Of a stretch of DNA of 64,000 nucleotides, positions 1 through 12,076 are shown piece after piece. The stretch is from Diphasiastrum complanatum (Eukaryota; Streptophyta; Lycopodiopsida; Lycopodiales; Lycopodiaceae). Numbering within the stretch: position 1 is the stretch's first letter; each line of letters starts with the position of its first letter. The notes under the pieces were generated by a model that was not told where the DNA came from, made no database searches, and was given only the letters and a program-made list of their open reading frames with translations. The stretch lies in contig CM055099.1 in NCBI GenBank assembly GCA_029204225.1, forward strand, positions 60,361,919 to 60,425,918. Reading direction: 5' to 3'. A program made the position numbers and the translations under genes.

Positions 1-1121
1 TCACCAAGCCCAAAAGTTTGTTTGAAGATTAGCTTACATGCTTTTGCATTTTTTGTGTTTCTGCAATATGTTGCACATGTATATGCTCATATAGAAATGT
101 TGTTTGCCCAAAAAGCCTTTATGTACAGAAACCAAGTATAGCAGCCTCCTAAATTATGGACTGCTTAATGGATCAACCACCATTTAAAAACATAAGGCTG
201 CTTACAGCTACCGGCTATGTATTTGAAAGCCTGCTCAATTCATGTCCCAAACCCTTCTCATTTTTTAAGGATTTGTCTCGAGAATTACCAGCTAATTGAA
301 TTTAAAAGTTTATCTATGTGCCTATAAAGAAATTCATTTCACTAAGGAAAAGTTTGCCCAAAAGCATGTCAAAAATCAGCTAGCACAAGTTTTAGCCTAG
401 AAGTCATTGTAACATGAGTTAGTGAAGTAAATTTGACTCCATTTTACTAAAAGAAGAGTTATCTATTGGAATGTCCTTTTGTAGTGATTTTGCTCCCTAG
501 CAAAGTCATTGCTTGCCCTTAATGTAGTAACCTTTCAAAAGAGCTCATCAAAATAGCTATTTACCTTCATAGCAACTTCTCATAGGAGCTCACTAAAAAC
601 CCATTTAGCTTTTTGGTGTTGGTTTTCTAAGAAATTATAAAAGAAGAACCATTTAGCTTTTGAAGGGGCTTAATTGAAAGTCCATTCTCATGTAAAGACC
701 TACATATCCATCAATCTAATTGCTTGACCTATTTTGAAAGTAATGATTGACATCCTCTCCAACTACACTATATAACACAATAAATTTTATAAGCCATGAA
801 CACAATATCACACAGAGCATCACCTAAAGAATAATATAATCAAAGCCATGATATTATAATGATTTGCAACTTATATTATTGAACACTTGACATTGAGGTT
901 GAAGTGGATCATAGACTTTTCTACGATAAAATAGTTGTATCAGTGTCCTAGAAGTATCCTAGGACAGCAAAATCACCAAATGTAGATTGTCTACTTATGG
1001 TTTTCTAGAGGCTTTTGCAAGAAGCTTCTACACTATCCCCATATTGGTGCATAAATTCACATGATGACACAATTCCAAATATAATATGAATGCTGCCAAT
1101 TGCACTCCGGGTCATGTTAGC
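1..1121. other. No recognisable gene
   Basis: AT-rich sequence with stops in all frames. I see no conserved domain, terminal repeat or RNA gene. It flanks the LTR element whose target duplication begins at 1122. Confidence 0.6.
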
Positions 1122-1126
1122 CTTAG

Positions 1127-2325
1127 TGTAGCGCAGGCATCCCAAAGGGAGCCGGGAACCACGACTTAGCTTCCCAGCCTTCAACTCTTGCCATCCAAAC
1201 CCACTTGACATACAAGCAGCCAACTCGCCAACAACGATCAGACTTAACCAACTTGAAGTTCCAAAAACCAACATTAAGATCCAACCTGGCGCCATGCCAA
1301 ATCGGGGGTCCCGACGTGGGTGACTTCCAACTCGAAGCTTCGTTACAAACGAGTAACATCCATTCCAAGCAAGCGGTCTGACTTACATCAGACTTAACCA
1401 ACTGAAAGCTTCGTCACGAGCGCTGGAAGCCAACCTGGCGCCACGCCAGACTGGACAGCCATAAACAGGTAACATCCACCCAAGCAAGCCATCCAACTCA
1501 GCCGACAGGTTAGAGCCCGTTCCCCAAGAGCTTAACCCATTCACGTTCATGCAAGGAATACTCAGAACCACAAGCCGCGACAGATATTGAAACAACCAGT
1601 TCCTGGACCAAATGGTCCCGACAGCAAAACGCTGGCGCCACGGACCGAATGGTCCCGACGGCATACCGCTGGCGTCCCGGGATACGACCCTCAGCTATGT
1701 GTCAAGTTAAAAATTTTGAAAGCGGCCTTACAACTGGCGCTTTTACCGAACACTGAAACCCAGAAGGTAATCAGAGTCAGTTTGAGGAAAATCCCACTTT
1801 ATTGATAAATCTGAGAAGGTTACATTTCAAGTGTGTGACCGACCCTAGTCTCCGGGGCGCTAGCATGCCAAGGCGAGAGCCATGACAACAATCCAGCAAG
1901 GGAGGCTGAGACTTGGTTGGAGCTCGCCCTGAGTCGCAACCCGCACTCCCCTATAGTATTGGTGTGATTCGGCACCCCCCCTCATACCAAGCACTCTACC
2001 CAAGCTGGTAAAGCACGTTTTTCTCTCTCTAGGATTTTCTCTTTCTAGAAAGTCATTTTCTCTCTCTAGATTTTATTGATCCCCAGGCTTCCTTTAATCA
2101 TGCCTAGATCGTGTGAGGTGATTGCACATCGATCTGAGCTCTCTGGACTTCGCTAGAACCGATCAAAGATTTTCAGCCATAGGAACTTGGCGCCGGCTGG
2201 ATTCTGGTCACAGTGGCGCCGGGAGCGGCGTCGGCGCCGTTGGCGCCGGGAGCAGCAGGGGCGCTGCTGGCGCCGGGGACATAGCTGGCGCCGAAAGTAA
2301 AGCTTGTAAAGGTAGCTTTACAACA
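1127..2325 (-). repeat. 3' LTR of the LARD-like element
   Basis: 1199 bp, TG...CA ends. It lacks about 40 bp present in the other copy near 5117-5160. It holds a CT-rich stretch (TCTCTCTCTAG repeats, about 2022-2072) and six GGCGCC hexamers within 2189-2292. Confidence 0.9.
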
Positions 2326-2340
2326 TTCACCCCACCTTTA
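2326..2340 (-). other. Polypurine tract
   Basis: The minus strand reads TAAAGGTGGGGTGAA directly before the TG of the LTR. This is the expected plus-strand priming site. Confidence 0.7.
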
Positions 2341-4900
2341 TAAAATATGATGTCCTCATCAGATGTCAGATTAAAGTAAAGGTGTCTCCCAATTAAAATA
2401 ACTATACATTTAAGCTACTTGGCACAGTACTCAATTTACTGGCCACTTTTTATTAACATTGAAGCTGGCACACCACAAGTCGGAGGCTCAGCTCTTTGTA
2501 CTGAAAAATTACATAACTTGAAAATATATCTTTGTCTGGGAAAAGCGTAGATTTGATATCGCTTTCGTAAAACCCGAGAACCTTATTAACTGGTGACAGA
2601 GGCCTTTCTTTGAAATGTTCGCCCCTGTCGCTTCTGACTTTCGACTTTGGAACTCCTTTGAGCTCCTGATTTGTCCTTGATGCACTTTGTGTTGAGCTCC
2701 CTGAGCTCCAGGTTTGTTCAGTTCCGCACAGGTATCAAGGCTCCCTGAGCCGAAGGATTTATCGTTTGATTGCCCACTTTATGGTCCACTCCGTGCCTTG
2801 TTGCTTCTGCACCTTGATTTCTCTCCTTGTCCAAGCCTTATCTTGATACTTTTCCATCTTGGCTCTTTAAGGTAGGCAAAGATTGAGTACTCCGCAATGC
2901 ACCTCTCACTTAGCTTGAAGTAGCTCTTTGAATCAGCCCAAATGTAACCATTGACCTCGTGGAAAGCCAAAGGGTCGCACCAGTTTGATCCACATCCGAA
3001 CTATCTCTTCGCGTTTGTTTGAAGCACCATGTCCGTCGCGCAAAACTTGACTTTCACAATTCCATCACTGGTTAGTTGCCTCACAGTCAAAACAAGAAGT
3101 GTACATCGAGCTTGGCTTCAAGTAGCTCTCTTTGAATCAGAAACATGCACCCAGAGTTTGCACTAATCCGATCTCAACGCGAACTGTCTCTTAGCGTCCG
3201 TTCGAAATACCAAGTCTCTCATGCAAGACTCAACTTTCACAGTTCCTTCATTGATCAGCTGCCTTACACGTAACACAAGCCAGCGTACTCATATGTTTCC
3301 TCATCATTGCTGGTCCAGAGAAAGCCTATAACAAACTTTCCTTTCCACAACAAAAGCTTGTCAACTTATTAGGTCCAAAGTTCGCCAGTCTCCTCGTGTG
3401 AGTATGGCTAGGTCACCTTGAATTTGCCCCCATTTTGATCAACTTTCATTCAAAATTTGCCCCAAGAGAGAGGTGTGTGTGATACTTCCCCTCCACTTAA
3501 TAAATCAGCTGATCGGACTTAGAGTAGAGTTCTTCGGACAAAAAGCCTTTCCAACACTTTGCTTCCCATCTGCTAGGATTATGGCTCGATCCAACTTGTT
3601 GCCAATCTCTGAAGAGGATCCTAGTCTTTATCCCCTTTGAGGAAAAACCCAACTGATACTGAATATCACCCATGCTCAGTGAGTTTCATATCCGAAGGTG
3701 GCCGTCCCAAAATGAAGACCAACTGCTATAGAAGATCTCCCCTGAAATTGCCCTTTTCAACTTTTGACTTCCTGCTTGCGTCTGGTGGGCGTTGTCGCAA
3801 ATGAAACTAACCCAAGAAACAGGCTAGCCATCCATCCTTTGCAAACATTGAATCATTTCGTTGTCGTTCACGTGCGAGTACTTGAACTGCAAATCCGCCG
3901 CACAGATTCTGGATATCGCCCATACTCAGTGAGTTTCAGTTCCGAAGGTGGCCGTCCCAAAATGAAAACCAACTGCTCCATAGAAGATCTCCCCTGAAAT
4001 GGCCCTTTCCAACTTTTGACTTCCTGCTTGCGTCTGGTGGGCGTTGTCGCAAATGAAACTAACCCAAGAAACAAGCTAGCCATCCATCCTTTGCAAACAT
4101 TGAGTCGTTTTCGTTGTCGTTCACGTGTGAGTACTTGAACTGCAAATCCGCCCCACAGATTCTGTAGTCCTCTTTGTTTGATGGTATCAGCCTTCAAAAG
4201 AAAAGTTTCCTTCTCGAGCCATCGGCTCCTTGTATCACAAGCAATCATGCAAACTAGGCAAAGCACGAGTACTAAGACTCACCACGAATACGTACAAGTA
4301 AGACACTCAGGCAGGTTTACTAACAAGTAACAAAGACAAGATCCCTCTTTGAGATGGTCCTGCCAACGGACCTTTGCCTGGTCGCGCCCATACAAATCGA
4401 TCACGGAATCAGCCCACATAGGACACCCCTCCAACTATCCGTGCTTTCACCATTAAGCAGCACATTGCCTCAGTCACGCCCCACCACTTTTTGGTCGATA
4501 GCCCTTATAGCTAAACGATCGGCAGCTATCCCGCACCGGCAGCCAACCACCCGTGCTTTACACCCGAATTCGAGCAGCATCTCTGTATCAATGGTTAACC
4601 CGTACAGTTCGAATATGTCGCCCCGCACCCCACAAGGTACAGACCGTGCTTTCACCTCCCTAGGCAACACTTTGCCTCATCCGTCCTACGTGCAGACAGC
4701 GCCAGGCCCGAACCGCGAGAATTGACCGTGCTTACACCTCAAGGGCAGCACCTTGACTCATCAAGTCCCCCGTTCTGCCGACCACCCCGACCGTGGACGC
4801 ACCCGTGCTTACACTGTGGGCAGCACCTTGCACAACAGTTGTCTTGATGAACCCCAAACTGTGGCCATTTCCGTGAGATCCGCATAGCTGACCGGCCAGT
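2341..4900 (-). other. Non-coding interior of the LARD-like element
   Basis: No open frame with a retroelement domain. The longest frames (for example 132 codons at 3868-4266) have no recognisable motif and overlap the tandem repeat at 3663-4164. Confidence 0.7.
3663..4164. repeat. Two-copy tandem repeat, about 250-bp unit
   Basis: The block starting ATATCRCCCAT at 3663 recurs at 3913 with a few substitutions. Both copies end CACAGATTCTG (3901-3911 and 4154-4164). Confidence 0.85.
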
Positions 4901-4914
4901 CGGCTCTGATACCA
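4901..4914 (-). other. Primer-binding site (initiator-Met tRNA type)
   Basis: The minus strand reads TGGTATCAGAGCCG, the standard plant iMet PBS, 2 nt from the LTR at 4917. It fixes the element's orientation. Confidence 0.9.
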
Positions 4915-4916
4915 CA

Positions 4917-6155
4917 TGTAGCGCAGGCATCCCAAAGGGAGCGGGAACCACGACTTAGCTTCCCAGCCTTCAACTCTTGTCATCCAAACCCACTTGACAT
5001 ACAAGCAGCCAACTCGCCAACAACGATCAGACTTAACCAACTTGAAGTTCCAAAAACCAACATTGAGATCCAACCTGGCGCCATGCCAAATCGGGGGTCC
5101 CGACGTGGGTGACTTCCCTCCAAGCAAGCCGCCCGACATACATCAAACTTAACCAACTCGAAGCTTCGTTACAAACGAGTAACATCCATTCCAAGCAAGC
5201 GGTCTGACTTACATCAGACTCAACTGAAAGCTTCGTCACGAGCGCTGGAAGCCAACCTGGCGCCACGCCAGACTGGACAGCCATAAACAGGTAACATCCA
5301 CCCAAGCAAGCCATCCAACTCAGCCGACAAGTTAGAGCCCGTTCCCCAAGAGCTTAACCCATTCACGTTCATGCAAGGAATACTCAGAACCACAAGCCGC
5401 GACAAATATGGAAATAACCAGTTCCTGGACCAAATGGTCCCGACAGCATACCGCTGGCGCCACAGACCGAATGGTCCCGACGGCATACCGCTGGCGTCCC
5501 GGGATACGACCCTCAGCTATGTGCCAAGTTAAAAATTTTGAAAGCGGCCTTACAACTGGCGCTTTTACCAAACACTGAAACCCAGAAGGTAATCAGAGTC
5601 AGTTTGAGGAAAATCCCACTTTATTGATGAATCTGAGAAGGTTACATTTCAAGTGTGTGACCGACCCTAGTCTCCGGGGCGCTAGCATGCCAAGGCGAGA
5701 GCCATGACAACAATCCAGCAAGGGAGGCTGAGACTTGGTTGGAGCTCGCCCTGAGTCGCAATCCGCACTCCCCTATAGTATTGGTGTGATTCGGCACCCC
5801 CCCTCATACCAAGCACTCTACCCAAGCTGGTAAAGCACGTTTTTCTCTCTCTAGGATTTTCTCTTTCTAGAAAGTCATTTTCTCTCTCTAGATTTTATTG
5901 ATCCCCAGGCTTCCTTTAATCATGCCTAGATCGTGTGAGGTGATTGCACATCGATCTGAGCTCTCTGGACTTCGCTAGAACCGATCAAGATTTTTAGCCA
6001 TAGGAACTTGGCGCCGGCTGGATTCTGGTCACAGTGGCGCCGGGAGCGGTGTCGGCGCCGTTGGCGCCGGGAGCAGCAGGGGCGCTGCTGGCGCCGGGGA
6101 CATAGCTGGCGCCGATGGCGCCGGAAGTAAAGCTTGTAAAGGTAGCTTTACAACA
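4917..6155 (-). repeat. 5' LTR of the LARD-like element
   Basis: 1239 bp, the longer partner of 1127-2325, followed by the target duplication CTTAG at 6156. Its distal part (6010-6123) carries seven GGCGCC hexamers. Confidence 0.9.
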
Positions 6156-6160
6156 CTTAG

Positions 6161-7029
6161 CTTATACTAAAAGTAGGGACCATGGGTCCAAACTTAGTGC
6201 ATGAATGTTGAAAAAATGCATCCTAATGAATGCAAGCAAATGTGTAGCATACCAACCATATGGATCAAGAATGCCAACTACTGGATCATGAATGTTGAAA
6301 AAATAAATGTCATGGTTGACATGTGCCATACCAATTCTCACTCATATGGGCCTAGAATGTGATTGTAGAAGAACATTAATCCCCTCATGGCCAAATATAC
6401 CAAAAAGAGATTATTCAAAGAACCAAGAAATGGTGTCAAAACAAGTTATTACATTGGAACAAGGTAGAATCTTTCTTAGCACCAAATAACAATAAAAGTA
6501 GACCTCTTGTCACTAGAAGATGTGTTATTATAAATGCTATGTACATGTGCCAAGAGATGGAATGAGAGACAATTCTCAAGTGGCATTACTTTGACAACAA
6601 CAAATAGTAAGAACATCTCTATAGAAGTGATCGGCATTGATGTCCTATACAAAGAAACGCCATACAAAACATAAACATTCTTGGACAATGTCAATACTAT
6701 AAAAAATGAAGGATCTCAAGTTCTAATAATTCAAAGACATTTTTTAAGCATTGGAGTTTGCACCATAATCAAATCAGTAAGAAGTAGTTTTGGATTTTCA
6801 CTACAATCTCTTCTAGATTGCTAGATTGGCAATTGCTCCTAAACTCACTATGATCATCAAGCAAAATGAATTCAATATAACTTGAAGTACACGTGGGACA
6901 TACATTATTCAATTGATCATTTGCGTCAACAACATCAAGCATAGATTGACGCTTCTACTCAAGCCCAATCAAGTTTGAGGGTCAATATGTCACTAAGACA
7001 ATCATAATTAGAGGAGGAAAAGAAGGGGT
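6161..7029. other. No recognisable gene
   Basis: AT-rich sequence with short frames only. At 7008-7029 it ends in a purine-rich stretch (GAGGAGGAAAAGAAGGGG), possibly a polypurine tract for the LTR-like block that follows. Confidence 0.5.
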
Positions 7030-7609
7030 TGCTGGAAATGGTGAACTTATGCACCCATTCCTTCGCACTCCATGAAGATGAAACGAAGGCTAAAAGAAAA
7101 GTGTTCGTTCTTGCAACGAGAAGACACCCTGAATAGAGAACACGAACCGAAGGAAAACAATTCGATCTGATAGCTGGCAGCTCGATGAGCGTGGAGTCTT
7201 AAACTACCACGCTCAGCCGCCAAGGGCCACGTCATCAAGGGATAACTAAATAACAGTTTAGCATTAAGTCTGTCTTTTAAACTGTTACTTAGTGACCTTA
7301 CAATATCCCCAGATGAAAGTCTACCAACAAGCAGAACATAGCGGATTTGTGAGAGGAGTGACAGGCCGCCAACGAGCGAGACACTGGTCAACTCACTCAT
7401 AACAAAAATACAAAAATGCAATTGTTCTCTTCTCTCGATCTCTCATCATTCGTGTCATTTGTTTTGATAGAATGAATTTGTGTCTGTGGTCGGTAGTCGT
7501 TTGCTTAGGTTCCTGTATTAATTCCGCTAGCTAGCCCTAATAGGCAGAAAAAGCCAGGTCCAGACAAGATCAAGAGATGGGGAAACAAAAACAATCTTGA
7601 AAATCTACA
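7030..7609 (+). repeat. Candidate Copia LTR (single copy)
   Basis: The block begins TGCTGGAAAT after a purine-rich tract and ends AATCTACA immediately before an iMet-type PBS. The right edge is well supported by the PBS. The left edge is inferred only from the TG dinucleotide and the preceding purine run. No second copy is in the window. Confidence 0.5.
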
Positions 7610-7621
7610 TGGTATCAGAGC
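7610..7621 (+). other. Primer-binding site (initiator-Met tRNA type)
   Basis: TGGTATCAGAGC directly after ...CTACA. It marks the start of an internal Copia region on the plus strand. Confidence 0.8.
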
Positions 7622-7645
7622 TGTGATTGTCTAAGACAACACAAT

Positions 7646-7916
7646 ATGACTACAACGATCTAGACGAGAATAGCAATCAATCTTGATGGAGCAAATTACC
7701 GAATATGAAAAGAGAGATCAAGGAGACAAGCAAAATAATCTTACTCTTGATGAGGATGGTTTGGATGCTCAAGATGCAAATGATGATGCTTTTGTGATGT
7801 CTTCATGTATGCTTGCTAATGATGGAGATCTAGATCCATGGTGGATTCATAGTGGAGCAAGTTCACACATGACTTTTCAAATCTACAAGGGTCCAATCAT
7901 GTTTCACTCCCCTTGA
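7646..7916 (+). pseudogene. Truncated Copia gag-protease remnant
   Basis: An ATG 36 nt after the PBS opens a frame ending in NLDGANYRI, the usual start of Copia gag. It is broken by a TAG and then joins, across a large gag deletion, a frame (7683-7916) containing WWIHSGASSHMTF. That motif is the Copia protease active site (normally W-x-I-D-S-G-A-S-x-H-M) with the catalytic Asp replaced by His. Zinc knuckle, integrase and RT are absent. It is dead; the family assignment rests on the protease motif and the adjoining PBS. Confidence 0.75.
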
Positions 7917-7984
7917 CCTCTAGTTGCTAATTATATGTGTCTTAGATCAATTCTATGCAAGTTTTTTGGAGTTAATGAGATTTT

Positions 7985-8672
7985 CTACAGTACAGTACTA
8001 AGGACCATAAATGGATCTTTGAATGATCCACAAGGTGATTGTATGCTTGTTAAACAATCTATCAGAAACTAGTCATCAGAAAACAAGATCTAGTTTAGCA
8101 GCTTGATAGGAAACAAGTAGAGACAATCAAAGCATTGATCAAATAGTCTAATCCAACTCCACACGTGTGGAAATAAGGCTGTAGTACGGCCTGTAGACAG
8201 TGTTTACACAGTGCCAAAGCTGGGTTTCATTGGAAAAATAGAGTAATCACCATACAATGAGAGGAAACTCGAGTTTCTCCTTGAGGCTCCAAAAAGTTTC
8301 TATCTTCTCACTATGGAGAATGGAAATACATAGTAAAACACACTTCCTTTGCAAAGTTAGGTGAAAATCCAGCATGTAATAAGGAAGTAGACTCCACTTT
8401 CTTGCCCTAATGTGAAAACCCTAGCCTAGATCCAAGAGTCATGCTTGGTAGGTGCATGGTAGGTACAAATCTCATCATAAATCATGGTCTAGATCCTACA
8501 AAGTAGGAATCACTACCAAATAGACACAACCACTCCTCTTGACTCGTGGTAACCTACTTTAGGTGTGTATGTACAAGTGGCACTTTGGCCATTCAAGTAA
8601 CCAACAAACAATATTGACAAAATGTACAATATTCTACATGGCTAGATTTGCCAATGTAGGCAATTTTTCACA
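7985..8672 (-). repeat. Degraded Copia LTR, family A
   Basis: Collinear with 11049-11746. Shared blocks include AGGACCATAAATGGATC at the start, CTATCTTCTCACTATGG, CCAGCATGTAATAAGGAAGT in the middle, and GGCAATT(C/T)TTCACA at the end. No PBS or PPT remains, so it is a solo or truncated LTR. Confidence 0.6.
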
Positions 8673-8689
8673 TACTCGAGTATTGATTG

Positions 8690-8926
8690 TTGGATTCTCT
8701 CTCTACCTGAGATCAAGGCTTTTCCACACTTAGTTTTTTCATTCACAAGTCTCCACGCGTGTGAATGTACTTTGATGTTTTAGTATATGCATGTTACATA
8801 GTGCTCTTGCTTAGATTTGTGAGATAGATCTTGGAGTTCAATCTATGCTTCATCTTTATGCAATCATCAAGTCTTAGGAGATCATAATCACACTTTTGGG
8901 CACTCCCACACACGTGAAATTTTACA
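8690..8926 (+). repeat. Divergent 3' half of a Copia LTR (25796 family)
   Basis: It resembles the distal half of the LTR at 25796-26533 in order: a CTCTCTCTACC motif, a TTCACAAGTC...CGTGTGAATG palindrome, a 'GATCTTGGAGTTCAATCTA' block, 'TTAGGAGATCA', and CACACACGTGAAATTT at the end. No coding sequence is attached. Confidence 0.45.
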
Positions 8927-11048
8927 CTTTGTGTGAAAAGTCAAGAAAGAAATCCATGGCCCATAGAAGCACCAGGGGTGTGGCTTATTTGCCTTAATGA
9001 ATAGTTGAATAAAAAACTATGGTTTGCATATCTGAAAACCAAACCACTTATATATTTACTTCAGCTCTTAGAAAAAAAATCAACTGTGAATGTTTTGCCA
9101 TGTTCTTAGGTACAATCAAGTGCCAAAAGCAATGCCCAATTCATTCTATTGTCATAGAATTTTTGCAATTATGTATACCATACATTGTAAACCAAATACG
9201 ATCCTCAATGTTAGTAGGGACAAGTTCTTTTATAGTAATTTTTTTAAATTTCTCTAGTATGAGTAAGATGAGAAGACAAGACAATGGTGGCTATGGTGAA
9301 GCTTCTAGCTCTTCTTCTTCATGATTGTGATGCTCTTGTGAATTTTTTCCACACTATAATGTGCTTCTATTTTATTAGCATGCTGATTGTTAATATGGAA
9401 GTCCAAATGAGTTTATTGAGCTTTAGTATTAGCATAACATCCTACTCACATGTCCATAAATATTTCATTCTCATCAATCGTTTTTAAGTAATGGTGGAGT
9501 TTAATGATGAAGAAAACCACAAATCCAAATAAGAAAGATTAGTTTGCCAAACATAGATGTTGAAGAAGACACGATAAAATAAACAAAACTCCAAGTGCCA
9601 ATCCCATCTACATATGTGTAGACTAGGACTGGATGATTATAGAAAGAGTTGAAGCTCAATCCCAATCCGGATATAAAAGATTATAAGCACGTGAACAAGA
9701 CCTTGACAATGCCATCTATAGGAAGATTTTCCAAAATAACCAAATAATGAGTTTAAATTTATTGTAAAGTATTTTGAACTCAATCTTAAAGTGTAATAGC
9801 TAGAAAAAAGACAATGGATCTGCATTATTTCATACATTAAAATGATATACCACTTTCTTGCAAAATCTCAAAAGACGCGGCACTAGAGAGCTAACATGGA
9901 TAATGAAAAGGACTCAAATATTCAAGATTGAGATAAGAACCATATCTTGAAGCAAACTTTTTTACTTGGAAATGGCCCTAAAAAATATTATTAAGCAACA
10001 AATAATCAAAATATGCATTTTGTCTTTTTTAAACATCTCATTTCGTTAAGTATTGAGGAAGTTACAAACTTTTGAAAATGTAAAAAAAAAAAAATTCTGT
10101 AACCTTGTCATTAGCTTCAACAATGTCATTGCTAACAGTTGCACCTATCTACAAGGATCAAAATCAACGAGCATTATCTAGGGATCCTTTTTGAGATGGT
10201 GTTGACTGAACAAGGTTATCATGAATGGGCACCATACCCATATGGTTATTATTGAAAATTTTTGCATTCAAGCGCCGAGGTTGGTGTCATGGGACCACTA
10301 CCAATTTTGGTGGGGATACTATTGGAGGGTTTGCGGATATCGAGGCAACCCTAATCTTAGTTAATAAGTGAGAAGGATTTGGCACCCTGTGTGTGTAAGT
10401 CCAACTTGATGATCACATAGTTAATTGATTAGTTAAGAGGTAATAAAAGGACTTTAGGCCTTTTTGTGAGACTTTTAATGTCGCAAGGCCTAATAATCAA
10501 AGTTAGTGAATAAAATTTGAGGCCAAAGCCCTAAAATCCACTATATAGATTGGTATATTTGAGTTATTTTGTACTTGCACTCTTCATTTCAATACAAGCA
10601 GGTTGAGTCTCTTATGGAATGGATATGGAATGTCCTTGTTCTTCTCCTTTCTTCCTCCATCTCTCGTGTTTTCTTTGGATTTGATGCTTGTTGGAGTCTC
10701 TTTATTATATTTTGTGTGAGAGAGAAAGAGAGAGAAAAGAGTAAGATCTATCATTGCTTGAGTAGTGTTAATTGCTAGTGTTTATAGATGTAGTGTTAAT
10801 GGCTATTGTTAGATGTGGATCATGAGCATGTGCTTGATTATGAACTATGCTATTGCTCTCATGGGAATGAATCTCTATGTGACAACATGTTAATCCTCTT
10901 CTTCTCCTTTGATGCTTGAGTGCTTGGATCTGTTGAAAATAAAACAGCCATCTATCTTGACTTTTGGGGTTGATGAAGTTTTCCAACATGCATATAGTTT
11001 TACGACTAGAAAAAGCCAAATTAGGCCTACTAGAAACTTAAGCCAATC
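8927..11048. other. No recognisable gene
   Basis: About 2.1 kb of AT-rich DNA. Frames up to 101 codons (9019-9324) show no known motif and end in low-complexity Ser. I see nothing else I can support. Confidence 0.5.
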
Positions 11049-11746
11049 TGTAAAAGTATTGTAGTTTAGGACCATAAATGGATCTACAAAAGATCCACAA
11101 GAGTGATTGGATGCTTGCTTAACAATCTATGAAAAAACTAGACACAAAAAAGTTGATCTAGATTGGCAATTTGACAAACAACAAGCATTAACAATCAAAA
11201 GCATTGATCATCATTGAAATATCCCACACGTGTGTACTAAAGGCTGTAGTACGGCCTTAAACCTGAGAAACAAGTAGAAATTGATTTGGGTTCATTTGGA
11301 TCACAAAAACTCAATGTACATAGTGAACTAGCTTGAGATTGCCAATGAGCTCCAAAAATTTTCTATCTTCTCACTATGGGAGCTTGGAATACATAGCAAA
11401 TTCGACTTCCTTTTTGAAGTTAGGTGGATTTCCAGCATGTAATAAGGAAGTTAACTCACCCTTCTTTCCCTAAAATGAAACCCTAGCCTAGATCCTAGAG
11501 TTATGCTTGGTAGGTAGCTAGTTGGTCAAATTTTCACTTTAAACTTAGGTGTAGGTCCTATAAAGTAGGGATGACCACCAAATAGACATGACCAACTCTC
11601 TTGACTTGACCTAACCTACATTAGGAGTGGGTTGCCATGTGGCATTTTGGCCATACATGTGTGGAACCCAATTATGTACAAAATTTACACTATTCTTCAT
11701 GGTTTTTGATCAAGCTAGATTTGCCAATTTTTGGCAATTCTTCACA
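11049..11746 (-). repeat. Copia 3' LTR, family A
   Basis: About 698 bp, TG...CA ends, followed on the minus-strand side by a purine-rich tract (11747-11757) and then by a minus-strand Copia remnant. This is the arrangement expected of a 3' LTR. The left edge (TGTAAAAGTATTG) is approximate. The matching 5' LTR is missing. Confidence 0.65.
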
Positions 11747-11757
11747 CTCCTCAAATT
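11747..11757 (-). other. Polypurine tract
   Basis: The minus strand reads ATTTGAGGAGTG up to the LTR start, close to the AGGAGGAG tracts of the two complete Copia elements in this window. Confidence 0.55.
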
Positions 11758-12076
11758 TAGCTTGATCTATCTACAACTCTCTTGCTAGATGAATGAATGC
11801 TTTTAGAAGTGTCTAAAAAATCCAGCTACAAACAAGGAACTTTTGAGACTCCAATAGAGAATGATATCCATGAAGGATCTTTCACCACCTCTTAAAAGAT
11901 CCCTTACAAGATGTTCCACAAATGTGTCACATGTAGCACACTTCAAAAATTATACATCATGCCAAGCCATGGATTCCGAGGCATTTTGTGCACTTGAAGA
12001 TACATCTATTAAACTATTAAGTGCATACATAATGTTGCCAAAGACAACTTTCCTTGCTTGATCCATATGATTGAGC

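Larger units (their letters stand above)
1122..6160 (-). mobile_element. Complete non-autonomous LTR retrotransposon (LARD-like)
   Basis: Two direct repeats (1127-2325 and 4917-6155) start TGTAGCGC and end TTTACAACA, and are flanked by the 5-bp target duplication CTTAG at 1122-1126 and 6156-6160. A primer-binding site matching the 3' end of initiator-Met tRNA (TGGTATCAGAGCCG on the minus strand) lies 2 nt inside the right LTR. A purine-rich tract abuts the left LTR. The element is therefore in minus orientation. Its 2.6-kb interior has no gag, protease, integrase or RT motif on either strand, so it must depend on proteins from another element. The LTRs are nearly identical apart from indels, which suggests a fairly recent insertion. 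TSD, LTRs, PBS and PPT are seen directly; the LARD assignment is inference from the long non-coding interior. Confidence 0.9.

Noticed and set aside
3868-4266. 132-codon minus frame in the LARD interior.
   Set aside because: It overlaps the 250-bp tandem repeat and has no retroelement motif.
4354-4725. 123-codon plus frame near the 5' LTR of the LARD-like element.
   Set aside because: It runs opposite to the element's orientation and has no recognisable domain.
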